Assembly: GCA_028693035.1 (NCBI GenBank)
Contig: JAQUWE010000001.1
Coordinates: 116,379-178,242, forward strand
Direction: 5' to 3'
DNA length: 61,864 nt
Source: Bacilli bacterium
GTDB taxonomy: Bacteria; Bacillota_I; Bacilli_A; RF39; UBA660
A program made the translations under genes and the position numbers. Numbering within the stretch: the stretch's first letter is position 1; every line of letters begins with the position of its first letter. Below the pieces are notes generated by a model. The model saw only the letters and a list, made by a program, of their open reading frames with translations. It did not search any database and was not told the origin of the DNA. Shown here piece after piece: positions 1 to 7,663 of the stretch.

Positions 1-11
1 AAGTAAATCAA

Positions 12-27
12 TGTTTCACGTGAAACA
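12..27. promoter_or_regulatory. parS site 1 (ParB-binding palindrome)
   Basis: Exact match to the Firmicutes parS palindrome TGTTTCACGTGAAACA. Further identical copies lie at 63-bp steps. The likely ligand is the ParB/Spo0J encoded at 34727-35611. Confidence 0.93.
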
Positions 28-74
28 TAGGACGAAGAAATAAAGTAGTAAATGAATAAAAGGAAGTAAATCAA

Positions 75-90
75 TGTTTCACGTGAAACA
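75..90. promoter_or_regulatory. parS site 2
   Basis: Perfect 16-bp parS palindrome, exactly 63 bp after site 1. Confidence 0.93.
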
Positions 91-137
91 TAGGACGAAG
101 AAATAAAGTAGTAAATGAATAAAAGGAAGTAAATCAA

Positions 138-153
138 TGTTTCACGTGAAACA
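138..153. promoter_or_regulatory. parS site 3
   Basis: Perfect 16-bp parS palindrome, 63 bp after site 2. From here on the flank reads CATAAGA instead of CATAGGA. Confidence 0.93.
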
Positions 154-200
154 TAAGACGAAGAAATAAAGTAGTAAATGAATAAAAGGAAGTAAATCAA

Positions 201-216
201 TGTTTCACGTGAAACA
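201..216. promoter_or_regulatory. parS site 4
   Basis: Perfect 16-bp parS palindrome, 63 bp after site 3. Confidence 0.93.
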
Positions 217-263
217 TAAGACGAAGAAATAAAGTAGTAAATGAATAAAAGGAAGTAAATCAA

Positions 264-279
264 TGTTTCACGTGAAACA
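264..279. promoter_or_regulatory. parS site 5 (last of array)
   Basis: Perfect 16-bp parS palindrome, 63 bp after site 4. The unit decays downstream of it and runs into the SRP RNA promoter. Confidence 0.93.
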
Positions 280-301
280 TAAGACGAAAAAATAAATATA
301 G

Positions 302-330
302 TTGCTATTTTTAAATAAATAATATATAGT
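302..330 (+). promoter_or_regulatory. Vegetative promoter of the SRP RNA gene
   Basis: TTGCTA at 302-307 and TATAGT at 325-330 are separated by 17 bp. They lie just upstream of the predicted 5' end of the SRP RNA (about 334-336). Confidence 0.7.
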
Positions 331-333
331 GAT

Positions 334-414
334 AGAGGTACAACATTTATGTTTGAAACAGGTCAGAGTTGGAAGACAGCAGCCTTAAGAACCTCTAAAT
401 GTGTGTACCTTTTT
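334..414 (+). ncRNA. ffs: Signal recognition particle RNA (small 4.5S type)
   Basis: A long hairpin is closed by AGGTAC (336-341) pairing with GTACCT (405-410), extended inward by the flanking bases. At its tip is the conserved SRP helix 8 signature GGTCAG..GGAAG..AGCAGCC (361-384) with a GGAA tetraloop. The length of about 80 nt fits the short bacterial form without an Alu domain. Ffh binds this RNA to form the particle that targets membrane proteins co-translationally. Position upstream of tadA and dnaX is the usual Firmicutes arrangement. A T-run follows the closing stem and may act as the 3' end. Confidence 0.9.
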
Positions 415-439
415 ATATGTAAAAAAGGAGTTATGTATA

Positions 440-889
440 ATGAATAATGATTATATGAAAGAAGCATACCAACTGGCACAAAAAGCCTTTAAAAAGAAAG
501 AAGTTCCTATAGGTGCCATTGTTGTAAATAATAATAAAATAATTGGAAAAGGATATAATTCAGTAGAAAGAAACAAAGATTGTACAAAACATGCTGAAAT
601 AATTGCTATACAACAAGCACAGAAAAAACTTAAAAACTGGCGATTGAATAATTGTACTCTTTATGTGACGTTACATCCTTGTTTGATGTGCATAGGAGCA
701 ATTATTCAATCGCGTATCAGTCATGTGGTTTATGCAGTAGAAAGCAATTATCTAACAGATTCCGAAAAAGAATATATTGATTTGCTATTAAAAACACACA
801 ATGTTGATATTCAAAAAGGAAGTATGGGAGAAGAAAACAAAAAAATATTAGGAACCTTTTTCAAAAAAAAGAGAATCCAATCCTCTTAA
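440..889 (+). CDS. tadA: tRNA-specific adenosine deaminase TadA
   Basis: Zinc deaminase that converts A34 to inosine in tRNA-Arg(ACG), allowing wobble decoding. The 149-aa product has the deaminase motif HAE at residues 51-53 and the zinc cysteine pair PCLMC at 80-84. The residue before PC is His, where TadA proteins usually have Glu. I start at ATG 440, nine bases after AAAGGAG (424-430). A longer in-frame GTG at 401 lies inside the SRP RNA stem and has no ribosome site. The gene sits between the SRP RNA and dnaX, the common order in Firmicutes, and may be read from the SRP RNA promoter. Confidence 0.93.
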   Translation: MNNDYMKEAYQLAQKAFKKKEVPIGAIVVNNNKIIGKGYNSVERNKDCTKHAEIIAIQQAQKKLKNWRLNNCTLYVTLHPCLMCIGAIIQSRISHVVYAVESNYLTDSEKEYIDLLLKTHNVDIQKGSMGEENKKILGTFFKKKRIQSS

Positions 890-914
890 AGAATTTCAAT
901 ATATAACCTAAAAA

Positions 915-923
915 TGATATAAT
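915..923 (+). promoter_or_regulatory. Extended -10 promoter element before dnaX
   Basis: TGATATAAT at 915-923 is an extended -10 hexamer. A weak -35-like TTCAAT (895-900) lies 17 bp upstream. It sits in the 56-bp tadA-dnaX gap and could drive the dnaX-recR group. Confidence 0.5.
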
Positions 924-945
924 TATATAAGACAGGGGGTCAACT

Positions 946-2601
946 ATGTATCAAGCTTTATATAGAAAATATCGTCCAGCTAATTTTGATGATGTAAAAG
1001 GTCAAGATGTAATTGTTAAAACATTCAAAAATGCAATTGAACATAATAAACTATCACATGCTTATATATTTACCGGCCCACGAGGAACTGGAAAAACTTC
1101 AATTGCAAAAATAATTGCTAAAACAGTAAATTGTTTAGATATTCAGAATGCAACTCCTTGTGATAAATGTGTAAATTGTACACAAACAAATAACAAAGAA
1201 AATACAGATATTATTGAAATTGATGCAGCTTCCAATAACGGTGTTGATGAAATAAGAGAATTAAAGAGTAAAGTAAACCTTGTTCCTAGTAGTGGAAAAT
1301 ATAAGATTTATATTATAGATGAAGTTCATATGCTAACAATAGGTGCATTTAATGCTCTATTAAAAACTTTAGAAGAACCACCTTCTCATGTTATTTTTAT
1401 TTTAGCTACAACAGATCCTCATAAAGTTCCTTCTACAATCTTATCTCGCTGTCAGCGCTTTGATTTCAAAAGAATATCTGATATGGCCTTAGTGGAAAGA
1501 TTAAAACAAATTGTGGAAGAAGAAAAAATTCAAACAGAAGATGGTGTATTAGAAGAAATTGCTCGTCTCTCAGATGGAGGCTTGCGTGATGCTATTAGTT
1601 TACTTGATCAAGCAATCTCTTATGCAGATGAAATTGTTACTATTCAGTGTATACATGAAATGAATGGAACAGTTGCACAAGCAGAACTAGAAAAAATGGT
1701 CTCTAATATTCTCAAAAAAAACGTATTAGAAATCTTTGAACAATTCGATTTTTATAATGATACTGGTAAAAATTTAATTAAAGTAACTGAAGAACTTTTA
1801 TTGTTTTTAAGAAATGTTCTTTTGTATAAAACAGTACCTAATTATTTTGAAAATAAAAATATCGATATTCTTCCTTATAAAAATGTAGAAAAAGATATAA
1901 CAGTACAAGACCTACTTGATATGATTCAAGTTTTCAATGAAACAATTTATAAAATGAAAACATCAAATCATCCTAAAATATTATTTGAGTTAATGATTAT
2001 AAAATTAATTTCCACAAATCAGACTATGCAAAGTAAAGTGGAAGAGAAAAAAAGAAAAACCCCTACAATTGAAGAACCAAAAGCAGTTCCTGAAAAAAAG
2101 AAGCCTACCGAAAAATCTATAGAGGTAATTGATGACGAATTAAAAGAAGCACTCAAAAACATTCAAGATTTAAGAATCAATAATGTTCTTGCAGAATTCC
2201 AAAAAAAAGTGTTATTGGATTTAAGAAGAAATTTTGAAGATTTTAGACCACTTGTTTTAAATCCGGAATGTAATGAATGTGCATCTCTTATTTTAGATGG
2301 GGAAATTAAAGCTGCAAGCCCAGAAGGAATTATTCTTGTTTTTGAAAAGGCATGGTTGGTAGATTTATTTAATCAAAAACTAATTTTAATAGAAGAACTG
2401 TTTGAAAAAATTTATCATTCTTCCTATAAAGTAATTGGTGTTAGTTTAGAAGACTGGGACCGAATCAAAACTGATTTTAATACAAGAAAAAAACAATACA
2501 GTAAAATAGAAGAAAACTTTGATTTGAACGATATTTTAAAGAAAGATTTAACAAAGACAAATATTGAAACAATATTTAGTGATATAATAGAATATAATTA
2601 G
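946..2601 (+). CDS. dnaX: DNA polymerase III subunits gamma/tau
   Basis: Clamp-loader ATPase that loads the sliding clamp and links polymerases at the replication fork. In 551 aa the AAA+ core shows Walker A GPRGTGKTS (44-52), a four-Cys zinc module (C63, C72, C75, C78), Walker B with IIDEVHML near 125, and an SRC sensor motif near 165. A Lys/Glu/Pro-rich linker around 365-400 leads to a C-terminal tau-like domain. A strong ribosome site (CAGGGGG) precedes ATG 946. It is followed 15 bp later by yaaK. The partner delta' subunit (holB) is 1.1 kb downstream, so two clamp-loader genes share this cluster. Confidence 0.97.
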   Translation: MYQALYRKYRPANFDDVKGQDVIVKTFKNAIEHNKLSHAYIFTGPRGTGKTSIAKIIAKTVNCLDIQNATPCDKCVNCTQTNNKENTDIIEIDAASNNGVDEIRELKSKVNLVPSSGKYKIYIIDEVHMLTIGAFNALLKTLEEPPSHVIFILATTDPHKVPSTILSRCQRFDFKRISDMALVERLKQIVEEEKIQTEDGVLEEIARLSDGGLRDAISLLDQAISYADEIVTIQCIHEMNGTVAQAELEKMVSNILKKNVLEIFEQFDFYNDTGKNLIKVTEELLLFLRNVLLYKTVPNYFENKNIDILPYKNVEKDITVQDLLDMIQVFNETIYKMKTSNHPKILFELMIIKLISTNQTMQSKVEEKKRKTPTIEEPKAVPEKKKPTEKSIEVIDDELKEALKNIQDLRINNVLAEFQKKVLLDLRRNFEDFRPLVLNPECNECASLILDGEIKAASPEGIILVFEKAWLVDLFNQKLILIEELFEKIYHSSYKVIGVSLEDWDRIKTDFNTRKKQYSKIEENFDLNDILKKDLTKTNIETIFSDIIEYN

Positions 2602-2616
2602 AAAAGAGGAAATAAA

Positions 2617-2910
2617 ATGAATATTCAAGCGATGATGAAACAAGCACAAAAAATCCAAAAAGAAATGACAAGTGAAAAAAACAAAATAGATGAGACTATC
2701 TATGATGGAACCTCTTCTATTGTAAACGTAAAGGTAAAAGGAAATAAAGAAATCGTTGAAGTAAAAATAGATGCTGATTCCTTAGACAAAGAAGATATAG
2801 AAATGTTAGAAGATATGATTGTTGTAGCCATGAATGATGCCAATCAAAAAATAGATAAAGATACAGAAGCAAAACTAGGTAAATATACAAAAGGGATGCC
2901 AGGTTTTTAA
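2617..2910 (+). CDS. yaaK: YbaB/EbfC family nucleoid-associated protein
   Basis: Small DNA-binding protein of the YbaB family, which forms dimers shaped like tweezers and coats DNA; its precise role in Firmicutes is unclear. The 97-aa protein has the family start with MMKQAQKIQ and a central VxVKVxG-type strand, ending near KYTKGMPGF as family members do. It is always found between dnaX and recR in related bacteria, as here. It starts 15 bp after dnaX and its stop is one base before the recR start, indicating cotranscription. Confidence 0.93.
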   Translation: MNIQAMMKQAQKIQKEMTSEKNKIDETIYDGTSSIVNVKVKGNKEIVEVKIDADSLDKEDIEMLEDMIVVAMNDANQKIDKDTEAKLGKYTKGMPGF

Positions 2911-2911
2911 T

Positions 2912-3511
2912 ATGAATTATCCTCAAACCATCCGTAATTTAATAGAGTGTTATAAAAAATTACCAGGAATCGGTGAAAAGACAGCTGAGAGATTAGCACT
3001 TGCGACTCTAAACATTGATCAGGAAATTATTCATTTATTTTCTAATTCACTTTTAGATAGTAAAACAAAAATACGAAGATGTGTACGCTGTAATCATTTA
3101 TCAGAAAATGAAGAATGTGATATTTGTTTAGATAAAAGCCGTATTCAAAATGTAATATGTGTAGTTGATGATCCAAAAAATGTTATTACATTTGAAAAAA
3201 TAGGTTCTTATAGGGGAAAATATCATGTACTGAATGGACTTATATCTCCGTTAGATGGTATTGGCCCAGAAGATATTCACTTAAATTCATTACTTCATAG
3301 AATTGAAAAGGAAAATATCAGTGAAATTATATTGGCATTAAAACCAAGTATCGAGGGAGAAACCACCAATCTTTATATTTCTAAAGTATTGTCTGGAATG
3401 CCAGTTAAAATTACAAAAATTGCTCATGGAATTCCTATGGGAGCAGATATGGATTATGTAGATCTTATGACTTTAGAAACCGCACTAGATAACAGAACTG
3501 AACTGACATAA
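2912..3511 (+). CDS. recR: Recombination mediator RecR
   Basis: RecR works with RecF/RecO to load RecA on gapped DNA. The 199-aa product has the N-terminal helix-hairpin-helix (LPGIGEKTAERL, 17-28), a C4 zinc finger (C57, C60, C69, C72) and a Toprim domain starting with VVDDP near 84, with the family-typical GIPMGADMDY near the C-terminus. The length is typical. The start is one base after the yaaK stop. The gene is followed by bofA, as in B. subtilis. Confidence 0.97.
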   Translation: MNYPQTIRNLIECYKKLPGIGEKTAERLALATLNIDQEIIHLFSNSLLDSKTKIRRCVRCNHLSENEECDICLDKSRIQNVICVVDDPKNVITFEKIGSYRGKYHVLNGLISPLDGIGPEDIHLNSLLHRIEKENISEIILALKPSIEGETTNLYISKVLSGMPVKITKIAHGIPMGADMDYVDLMTLETALDNRTELT

Positions 3512-3551
3512 TACTATGCTTTGAAACATACATTTTTTTAGAGGTGATTAC

Positions 3552-3740
3552 ATGTTTAAGAAAATGTATCAATTTTTAAAAAAGATAATATTCAGTTCCT
3601 TTTTTTTATATGGTTACAATTTAATTGCGGCTCCCCTTAGTCTTTTTATTCCAATTAATATATTTACAATATTGATTTTGTCTATATTAGGAATTCCTGC
3701 TTTATTTGGCCTAATTATTATAAAATTGATAATCTATTAG
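3552..3740 (+). CDS. bofA: BofA-like pro-sigma-K processing inhibitor
   Basis: A 62-aa protein with two hydrophobic segments (about 10-28 and 37-60) and the BofA signature around IPINIFTILILSILGIPAL (33-51). In B. subtilis BofA sits in the outer forespore membrane with SpoIVFA and holds the SpoIVFB protease inactive until the forespore signals. The position after recR matches B. subtilis. RBS AGAGGTGA precedes ATG 3552. It is shorter than B. subtilis BofA at the N-terminus. The family call rests on the motif and synteny together; sigma-K and SpoIVFA/FB are not in this window. Confidence 0.82.
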   Translation: MFKKMYQFLKKIIFSSFFLYGYNLIAAPLSLFIPINIFTILILSILGIPALFGLIIIKLIIY

Positions 3741-3749
3741 GAGGTGTAT

Positions 3750-4703
3750 ATGTTAGAACACTTTAAAAATGAACAACCTGTTGCATATAGAATTATGAAA
3801 AATGCTATCAAATCAAATAGACTTTCGCACGCTTATTTGATAGAGGCAAACGGGTATTCCAAAAAAAATGAACTTGGACTTGCTTTTGCAAAGTTTTTAT
3901 TGTGTGAAAATCATCATACAAAATTAGACGAAAATGAGTTTTGTCCAGTATGTAGCCAGGAAGATTCTACAAATATTTTAGATATTAAAATTATTAAACC
4001 GGATGGCTTATGGATAAAAAAAGAACAATTAGAAACATTACAACACCAATTCGAAACAAAATCATTTACCAATAGTAAAAAAATATATATTATTGAAAAT
4101 GCTGAATCATTAAATAGTGCTTCTTCTAACTCTATTTTAAAATTTCTAGAGGAACCTGAAGAAGGAATCGTTGCTATCTTAATAGTGGACAACCTATATC
4201 GTTTGTTACCTACTATTGTCTCTAGATGTCAGGCAATTCATTTAAACAATGATTTTATAAAAGAAAATATTGGAGACCCTCTTGTATATCTTCAAAATTT
4301 ATCTATTTTAACATGTTTAGATGAAAAAGAAGAAGCAATATGGAAAGATAAAATAGAGCATCTTTTTGCTTTCGCACTTTATTTTGAAACCAATGGGGAA
4401 GAGACACTTCTTCATTTAGCAAAATTATGGACTCCTTTCTTTTCTACAAAAGAGGAGTTTCAAATTGGCTTAGATATTTTATTATATATCTACAAGGATG
4501 CCCTAAATAAATCTTGTGATCGACCTTTAGAAGTCTTCCATCAAAATCTTTCACAAATACAAAAAATACAAAGTAATAATACAATTGTGCAATTATGTGA
4601 TAAAATAAATATTATACGAGAAACAAAAGAATCCATATTATATAATCTAAATTTAAATTTGTTAATGGATAAATTTATTCTTTCTCTAAAGGAAGTGAAA
4701 TAA
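3750..4703 (+). CDS. holB: DNA polymerase III subunit delta'
   Basis: Clamp-loader subunit related to DnaX. The N-terminus (NAIKSNRLSHAYLIEA) aligns with the DnaX start, and ENAESLNSASSNSILKFLEEP is the delta' counterpart of the DnaX sensor region. The normal P-loop (GPxGxGK) is replaced by ANGYSKKNELG, so ATP binding is probably lost, which is tolerated in delta'. ATG 3750 follows GGAGGTG; the GTG at 3744 lies inside that ribosome site and is not the start. Product 317 aa. It overlaps ricT by one base (TAATG). The thymidylate kinase gene that often precedes holB is absent. Confidence 0.92.
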   Translation: MLEHFKNEQPVAYRIMKNAIKSNRLSHAYLIEANGYSKKNELGLAFAKFLLCENHHTKLDENEFCPVCSQEDSTNILDIKIIKPDGLWIKKEQLETLQHQFETKSFTNSKKIYIIENAESLNSASSNSILKFLEEPEEGIVAILIVDNLYRLLPTIVSRCQAIHLNNDFIKENIGDPLVYLQNLSILTCLDEKEEAIWKDKIEHLFAFALYFETNGEETLLHLAKLWTPFFSTKEEFQIGLDILLYIYKDALNKSCDRPLEVFHQNLSQIQKIQSNNTIVQLCDKINIIRETKESILYNLNLNLLMDKFILSLKEVK

Positions 4704-5482
4704 TGAAAGATACAGTAGGTGTAGAATTTAAAGAAAATGGGGAAATCAGCTACTTTTTAATAGAAAATATTAAACCAAGAAAAAATGTAACTGTTATAGT
4801 AGAAACCGATAGAGGCTTACAATTTGGAAAAGTCGTTACGGAAATCACTCAAAAAAATGAAAAAGAACTTGATAACAAGGGAAAAAAAGTGATTAGAATT
4901 TCTACAAAAACAGATTATCATACCCATTTAAAGAATAAAGAAGATGAAAAAGAAGCTTTGAAAACATGTAAGCAAATTGTTGTCAAAAAAGATATGAGAA
5001 TGCAGATGCTTGATGCCAATTATAATTTTGATAGATCACAGCTTATGTTTCGTTTTGTAGCAGATAATAGGGTAGACTTTAGAGAGCTCGCAAAAGAACT
5101 TGCCTCTATTTACCGTACTAGAATTGAATTAAGACAAATTGGAATTCGTGATAAGGCAAAAGAAGTAGGCGGAATGGGTTTATGTGGTAGACCGATGTGT
5201 TGTTCAAGATTTTTAAAAGATTTTGATTCTGTCTCTATTTCAATGGCAAAAAACCAAAACATTTCATTAAATCCTAATAAGATAAATGGAGTTTGTGGAA
5301 GACTTTTATGTTGCTTAAAATATGAAGATGAATGCTATAGCAATTGTAAAAAGTGTTTACCTAAAGAGGGTTCTATTGCAAAAACTCCAGAAGGACAAGG
5401 AAAAGTTATTTCTGTTGATGTTTTAAATAAAAAATATTTAGTTGAAATTCCAGGATATGGAATTTTAGAAATGACAAAATAA
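4703..5482 (+). CDS. ricT: PSP1-domain protein RicT (YaaT)
   Basis: RicT belongs to the RicA-RicF-RicT (Y-) complex, which carries [4Fe-4S] clusters and in B. subtilis promotes RNase Y-dependent mRNA maturation, sporulation and competence. The 259-aa product has the PSP1 fold and the conserved Cys-rich segment GLCGRPMCCSRF followed by NGVCGRLLCCLKYE and CxxCxxC-like residues (about 158-218), probable cluster ligands. It overlaps the upstream and downstream genes by one base each, so translation is probably coupled. The order holB-ricT-(yabA)-trmN6-rsmI follows B. subtilis, with yabA missing. Confidence 0.93.
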   Translation: MKDTVGVEFKENGEISYFLIENIKPRKNVTVIVETDRGLQFGKVVTEITQKNEKELDNKGKKVIRISTKTDYHTHLKNKEDEKEALKTCKQIVVKKDMRMQMLDANYNFDRSQLMFRFVADNRVDFRELAKELASIYRTRIELRQIGIRDKAKEVGGMGLCGRPMCCSRFLKDFDSVSISMAKNQNISLNPNKINGVCGRLLCCLKYEDECYSNCKKCLPKEGSIAKTPEGQGKVISVDVLNKKYLVEIPGYGILEMTK

Positions 5483-6201
5483 TGGAAGAAATTCACAATC
5501 TATTAGAATATAGTACATTAAAAATTGTGCAAAATAATAATGCCTTTAAGTTTTCCTTAGATTCTATTTTATTAGCGCGTTTTGCCTCTGTTACGTATAG
5601 AACTAAAAAAATATTAGATATTGGGACAGGCAATGCCCCAATTCCTTTGATTTTATCAACAAAAACACAAGCTCATATTACGGGTATTGAAATCCAAAAG
5701 GAAAGTTTTGTATTGGCGGAAAAATCTGTAAAATTGAATCATTTAGAAGATAAAATCACAATATTAAATACAGATATTCATCAATTTTATAAACAAAGTG
5801 AAAGTGATCAATATGATTTGATTGTCTGCAATCCTCCTTATTTTCGATATCAGGAAGATTCTATTACAAATAAAACAGAATCTAAAACAGTCGCACGTCA
5901 TGAAACCAATTTAAATGTTGGTGACATTTGCAAAATTGCAAAAAAATTACTTAAGAATAATGGTAAATTAGCCATTGTACATCGTACAGAAAGATTGATT
6001 GATATTATTTCTAGTATGAAGGAAAATAATATTGAGCCAAAAAAAATATGTTTTGTTTATCCATATAAAGGAAAAGAGTCTAATTTACTTTTAATAGAAG
6101 GAAGTAAAAATGGCAAAGTAGGCGTTCATATTTTAGACCCACTTTATGTGTATGATGAAGAAAGACAATATACAGAAGAAATAAAACAATATTTTAAATA
6201 A
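5482..6201 (+). CDS. trmN6: tRNA1(Val) adenine-N6 methyltransferase TrmN6-like (YabB)
   Basis: SAM-dependent N6-adenine methyltransferase; in E. coli the homologue YfiC modifies A37 of tRNA1(Val). The 239-aa protein has the SAM-binding motif I DIGTGNAPIPL near residues 46-56 and the catalytic NPPY at 117-120. The exact substrate in this organism is inferred from the family. It starts on the last base of ricT's stop (TAATG) and ends 13 bp before rsmI. In B. subtilis a GIY-YIG gene (yazA) lies between this gene and rsmI; it is absent here. Confidence 0.9.
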   Translation: MEEIHNLLEYSTLKIVQNNNAFKFSLDSILLARFASVTYRTKKILDIGTGNAPIPLILSTKTQAHITGIEIQKESFVLAEKSVKLNHLEDKITILNTDIHQFYKQSESDQYDLIVCNPPYFRYQEDSITNKTESKTVARHETNLNVGDICKIAKKLLKNNGKLAIVHRTERLIDIISSMKENNIEPKKICFVYPYKGKESNLLLIEGSKNGKVGVHILDPLYVYDEERQYTEEIKQYFK

Positions 6202-6214
6202 AGGAGGAATTCAA

Positions 6215-7060
6215 ATGTCTCAAAAAAGTTATACTGGAAAAAATGCGTTATATCTGATCCCAACTCCAATAGGAAATATGGATGATATGACATTTAGAGC
6301 TGTTGATACATTGAAATTAGTAGATGTTATTTTTTCAGAAGATACAAGAATCACCTCTCAATTACTTAGTTATTTTGATATTCAAAAAAAGTTAATTGCG
6401 AATCATAAATTTAATGAAGAAGAAAATATTACTAAGGTATTAGAAAAGTTAGAAAGTGGACAAAACGTAGGGTTAGTAACTGACCGTGGAACTCCTATTA
6501 TTAGTGATCCTGGGTATGTCCTTGTAAAAGCTGCTGTAGAACATGGCTATCCTGTTATTGCTTTACCAGGTCCTACTGCTTTGATTCCCGCACTTATTGT
6601 TTCAGGAATTGATCCGCAACCCTTTTTATTTTATGGTTTCCTAAATAATAAAGAATCTAAAAGAAAAAAGGAATTAGAAGATTTAAAAAAGGTTTCAGCA
6701 ACCCTATTATTTTATGAGGCACCACACCGTATTGAGAAAACACTTGAAAATATGATGCAGGTTTTGGGAAATAGAAAAATAAGTATTTCCCGGGAAATAA
6801 CAAAAAAGTTTGAAGAAGTCTATCATGGTACGATTGCAGAAGTATTGGAAGAAATCGTTGGTGCAAAAGGTGAATTTGTAATTGTAGTAGAGGGAAACAA
6901 AGAAAAAAACACTTATGAAAATCTTTCTATTGTAGAACATGTTCATTTATATATAAAAGAGGGGTATTCAGCAAATGATGCAATTAAACAAGTAGCCAAA
7001 GAAAGAAAACAAGCAAAAAGTGATGTTTATAAAGAATATCATATTGGAGGAACCAAATGA
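6215..7060 (+). CDS. rsmI: 16S rRNA (cytidine1402-2'-O)-methyltransferase RsmI
   Basis: SAM-dependent tetrapyrrole-methylase-fold enzyme that 2'-O-methylates C1402 of 16S rRNA in the P site. The 281-aa product has the family motifs LIPTPIGNMDD (near 14-24), SEDTRIT (near 41-47), the GxPxISDPG loop near 92-99 and ALPGPTALIPALIVSG near 111-126. AAAGGAGG precedes ATG 6215. It overlaps pth by four bases (ATGA), so the two are probably translationally coupled. Confidence 0.96.
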   Translation: MSQKSYTGKNALYLIPTPIGNMDDMTFRAVDTLKLVDVIFSEDTRITSQLLSYFDIQKKLIANHKFNEEENITKVLEKLESGQNVGLVTDRGTPIISDPGYVLVKAAVEHGYPVIALPGPTALIPALIVSGIDPQPFLFYGFLNNKESKRKKELEDLKKVSATLLFYEAPHRIEKTLENMMQVLGNRKISISREITKKFEEVYHGTIAEVLEEIVGAKGEFVIVVEGNKEKNTYENLSIVEHVHLYIKEGYSANDAIKQVAKERKQAKSDVYKEYHIGGTK

Positions 7061-7617
7061 AATTAATTGTTGGATTAGGAAACCCTGGTAGGGAGTATGA
7101 GAAAACAAGACATAACGTAGGTTTTTGTTTGATTGACATTGTATCAGACTTTTTACATATTCCTTTAGATAGTAATAAAATGAATGGTATTTATGGAACA
7201 GGCTTTTATAACGGAGAAAAAATCATGTTACTAAAACCACAAAAGTATATGAATTTATCTGGAGAAGTCGTATCTTCTTTTGTACAATATTTTAAAATAG
7301 ATGTACAAGATATCTTAATCATTAGTGATGATTTAGATTTAAAAGTAGGATGTTATCGCTTTCGTCCACACGGATCTTCTGGAGGACATAATGGACTTAA
7401 AAATATTTCTTTGCATTTAGGTACAAATGAATATAAACGATTGAAAATAGGTATTTCAAATGATAAACAGTTAGATACAAAAGATTATGTACTTGGTAAG
7501 TTTAGTAAAGAAGATACTGAAAAATTTCAAAGTGTTTTTGAAAAAGCACCAGTACTTATAACTGATTATTTAACAAAAGACTTTGATGAAATCATGAGTC
7601 TACATAATAGAAAATAA
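7057..7617 (+). CDS. pth: Peptidyl-tRNA hydrolase
   Basis: Releases tRNA from prematurely dropped peptidyl-tRNA. The 186-aa protein matches the bacterial Pth family in length and motifs: GLGNPGREYEKTRHNVGF with N9 and catalytic H19, the KPQKYMNLSG segment and ISDDLDL near 88-94, and the GSSGGHNGLK loop. Pth followed by mfd is the classical Firmicutes order. A short hairpin before mfd may reduce read-through. Confidence 0.97.
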   Translation: MKLIVGLGNPGREYEKTRHNVGFCLIDIVSDFLHIPLDSNKMNGIYGTGFYNGEKIMLLKPQKYMNLSGEVVSSFVQYFKIDVQDILIISDDLDLKVGCYRFRPHGSSGGHNGLKNISLHLGTNEYKRLKIGISNDKQLDTKDYVLGKFSKEDTEKFQSVFEKAPVLITDYLTKDFDEIMSLHNRK

Positions 7618-7643
7618 GGATACGAGTAAAATGTGTCCTTTTT
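7616..7643 (+). terminator. Weak terminator-like hairpin between pth and mfd
   Basis: AAGGATA (7616-7622) pairs with TGTCCTT (7634-7640) with one G-T pair, followed by T residues. With only seven base pairs, it may act as an attenuator rather than a full stop. Confidence 0.45.
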
Positions 7644-7663
7644 ATCGTAAGGAGATGAACTAA

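Larger units (their letters stand above)
1..302. repeat. 63-bp tandem repeat array carrying five parS sites
   Basis: Almost five copies of a 63-bp unit run from the window edge to about 290, each centred on the 16-bp palindrome TGTTTCACGTGAAACA. Copies 1 and 2 read CATAGGA after the palindrome and copies 3-5 read CATAAGA; the tail of copy 5 decays. The first base lies inside a unit, so the array probably continues to the left. I see no open reading frame in it. Its position before the SRP RNA-dnaX block, near the expected origin, fits a chromosome partition locus. Confidence 0.93.

Noticed and set aside
1-290. CRISPR array
   Set aside because: The 63-bp units are contiguous and almost identical with no unique spacers; the only palindrome is parS, and no cas gene is nearby.
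401-439. GTG start for tadA at 401
   Set aside because: It lies inside the closing stem of the SRP RNA and lacks a ribosome site; ATG 440 has AAAGGAG at proper distance.
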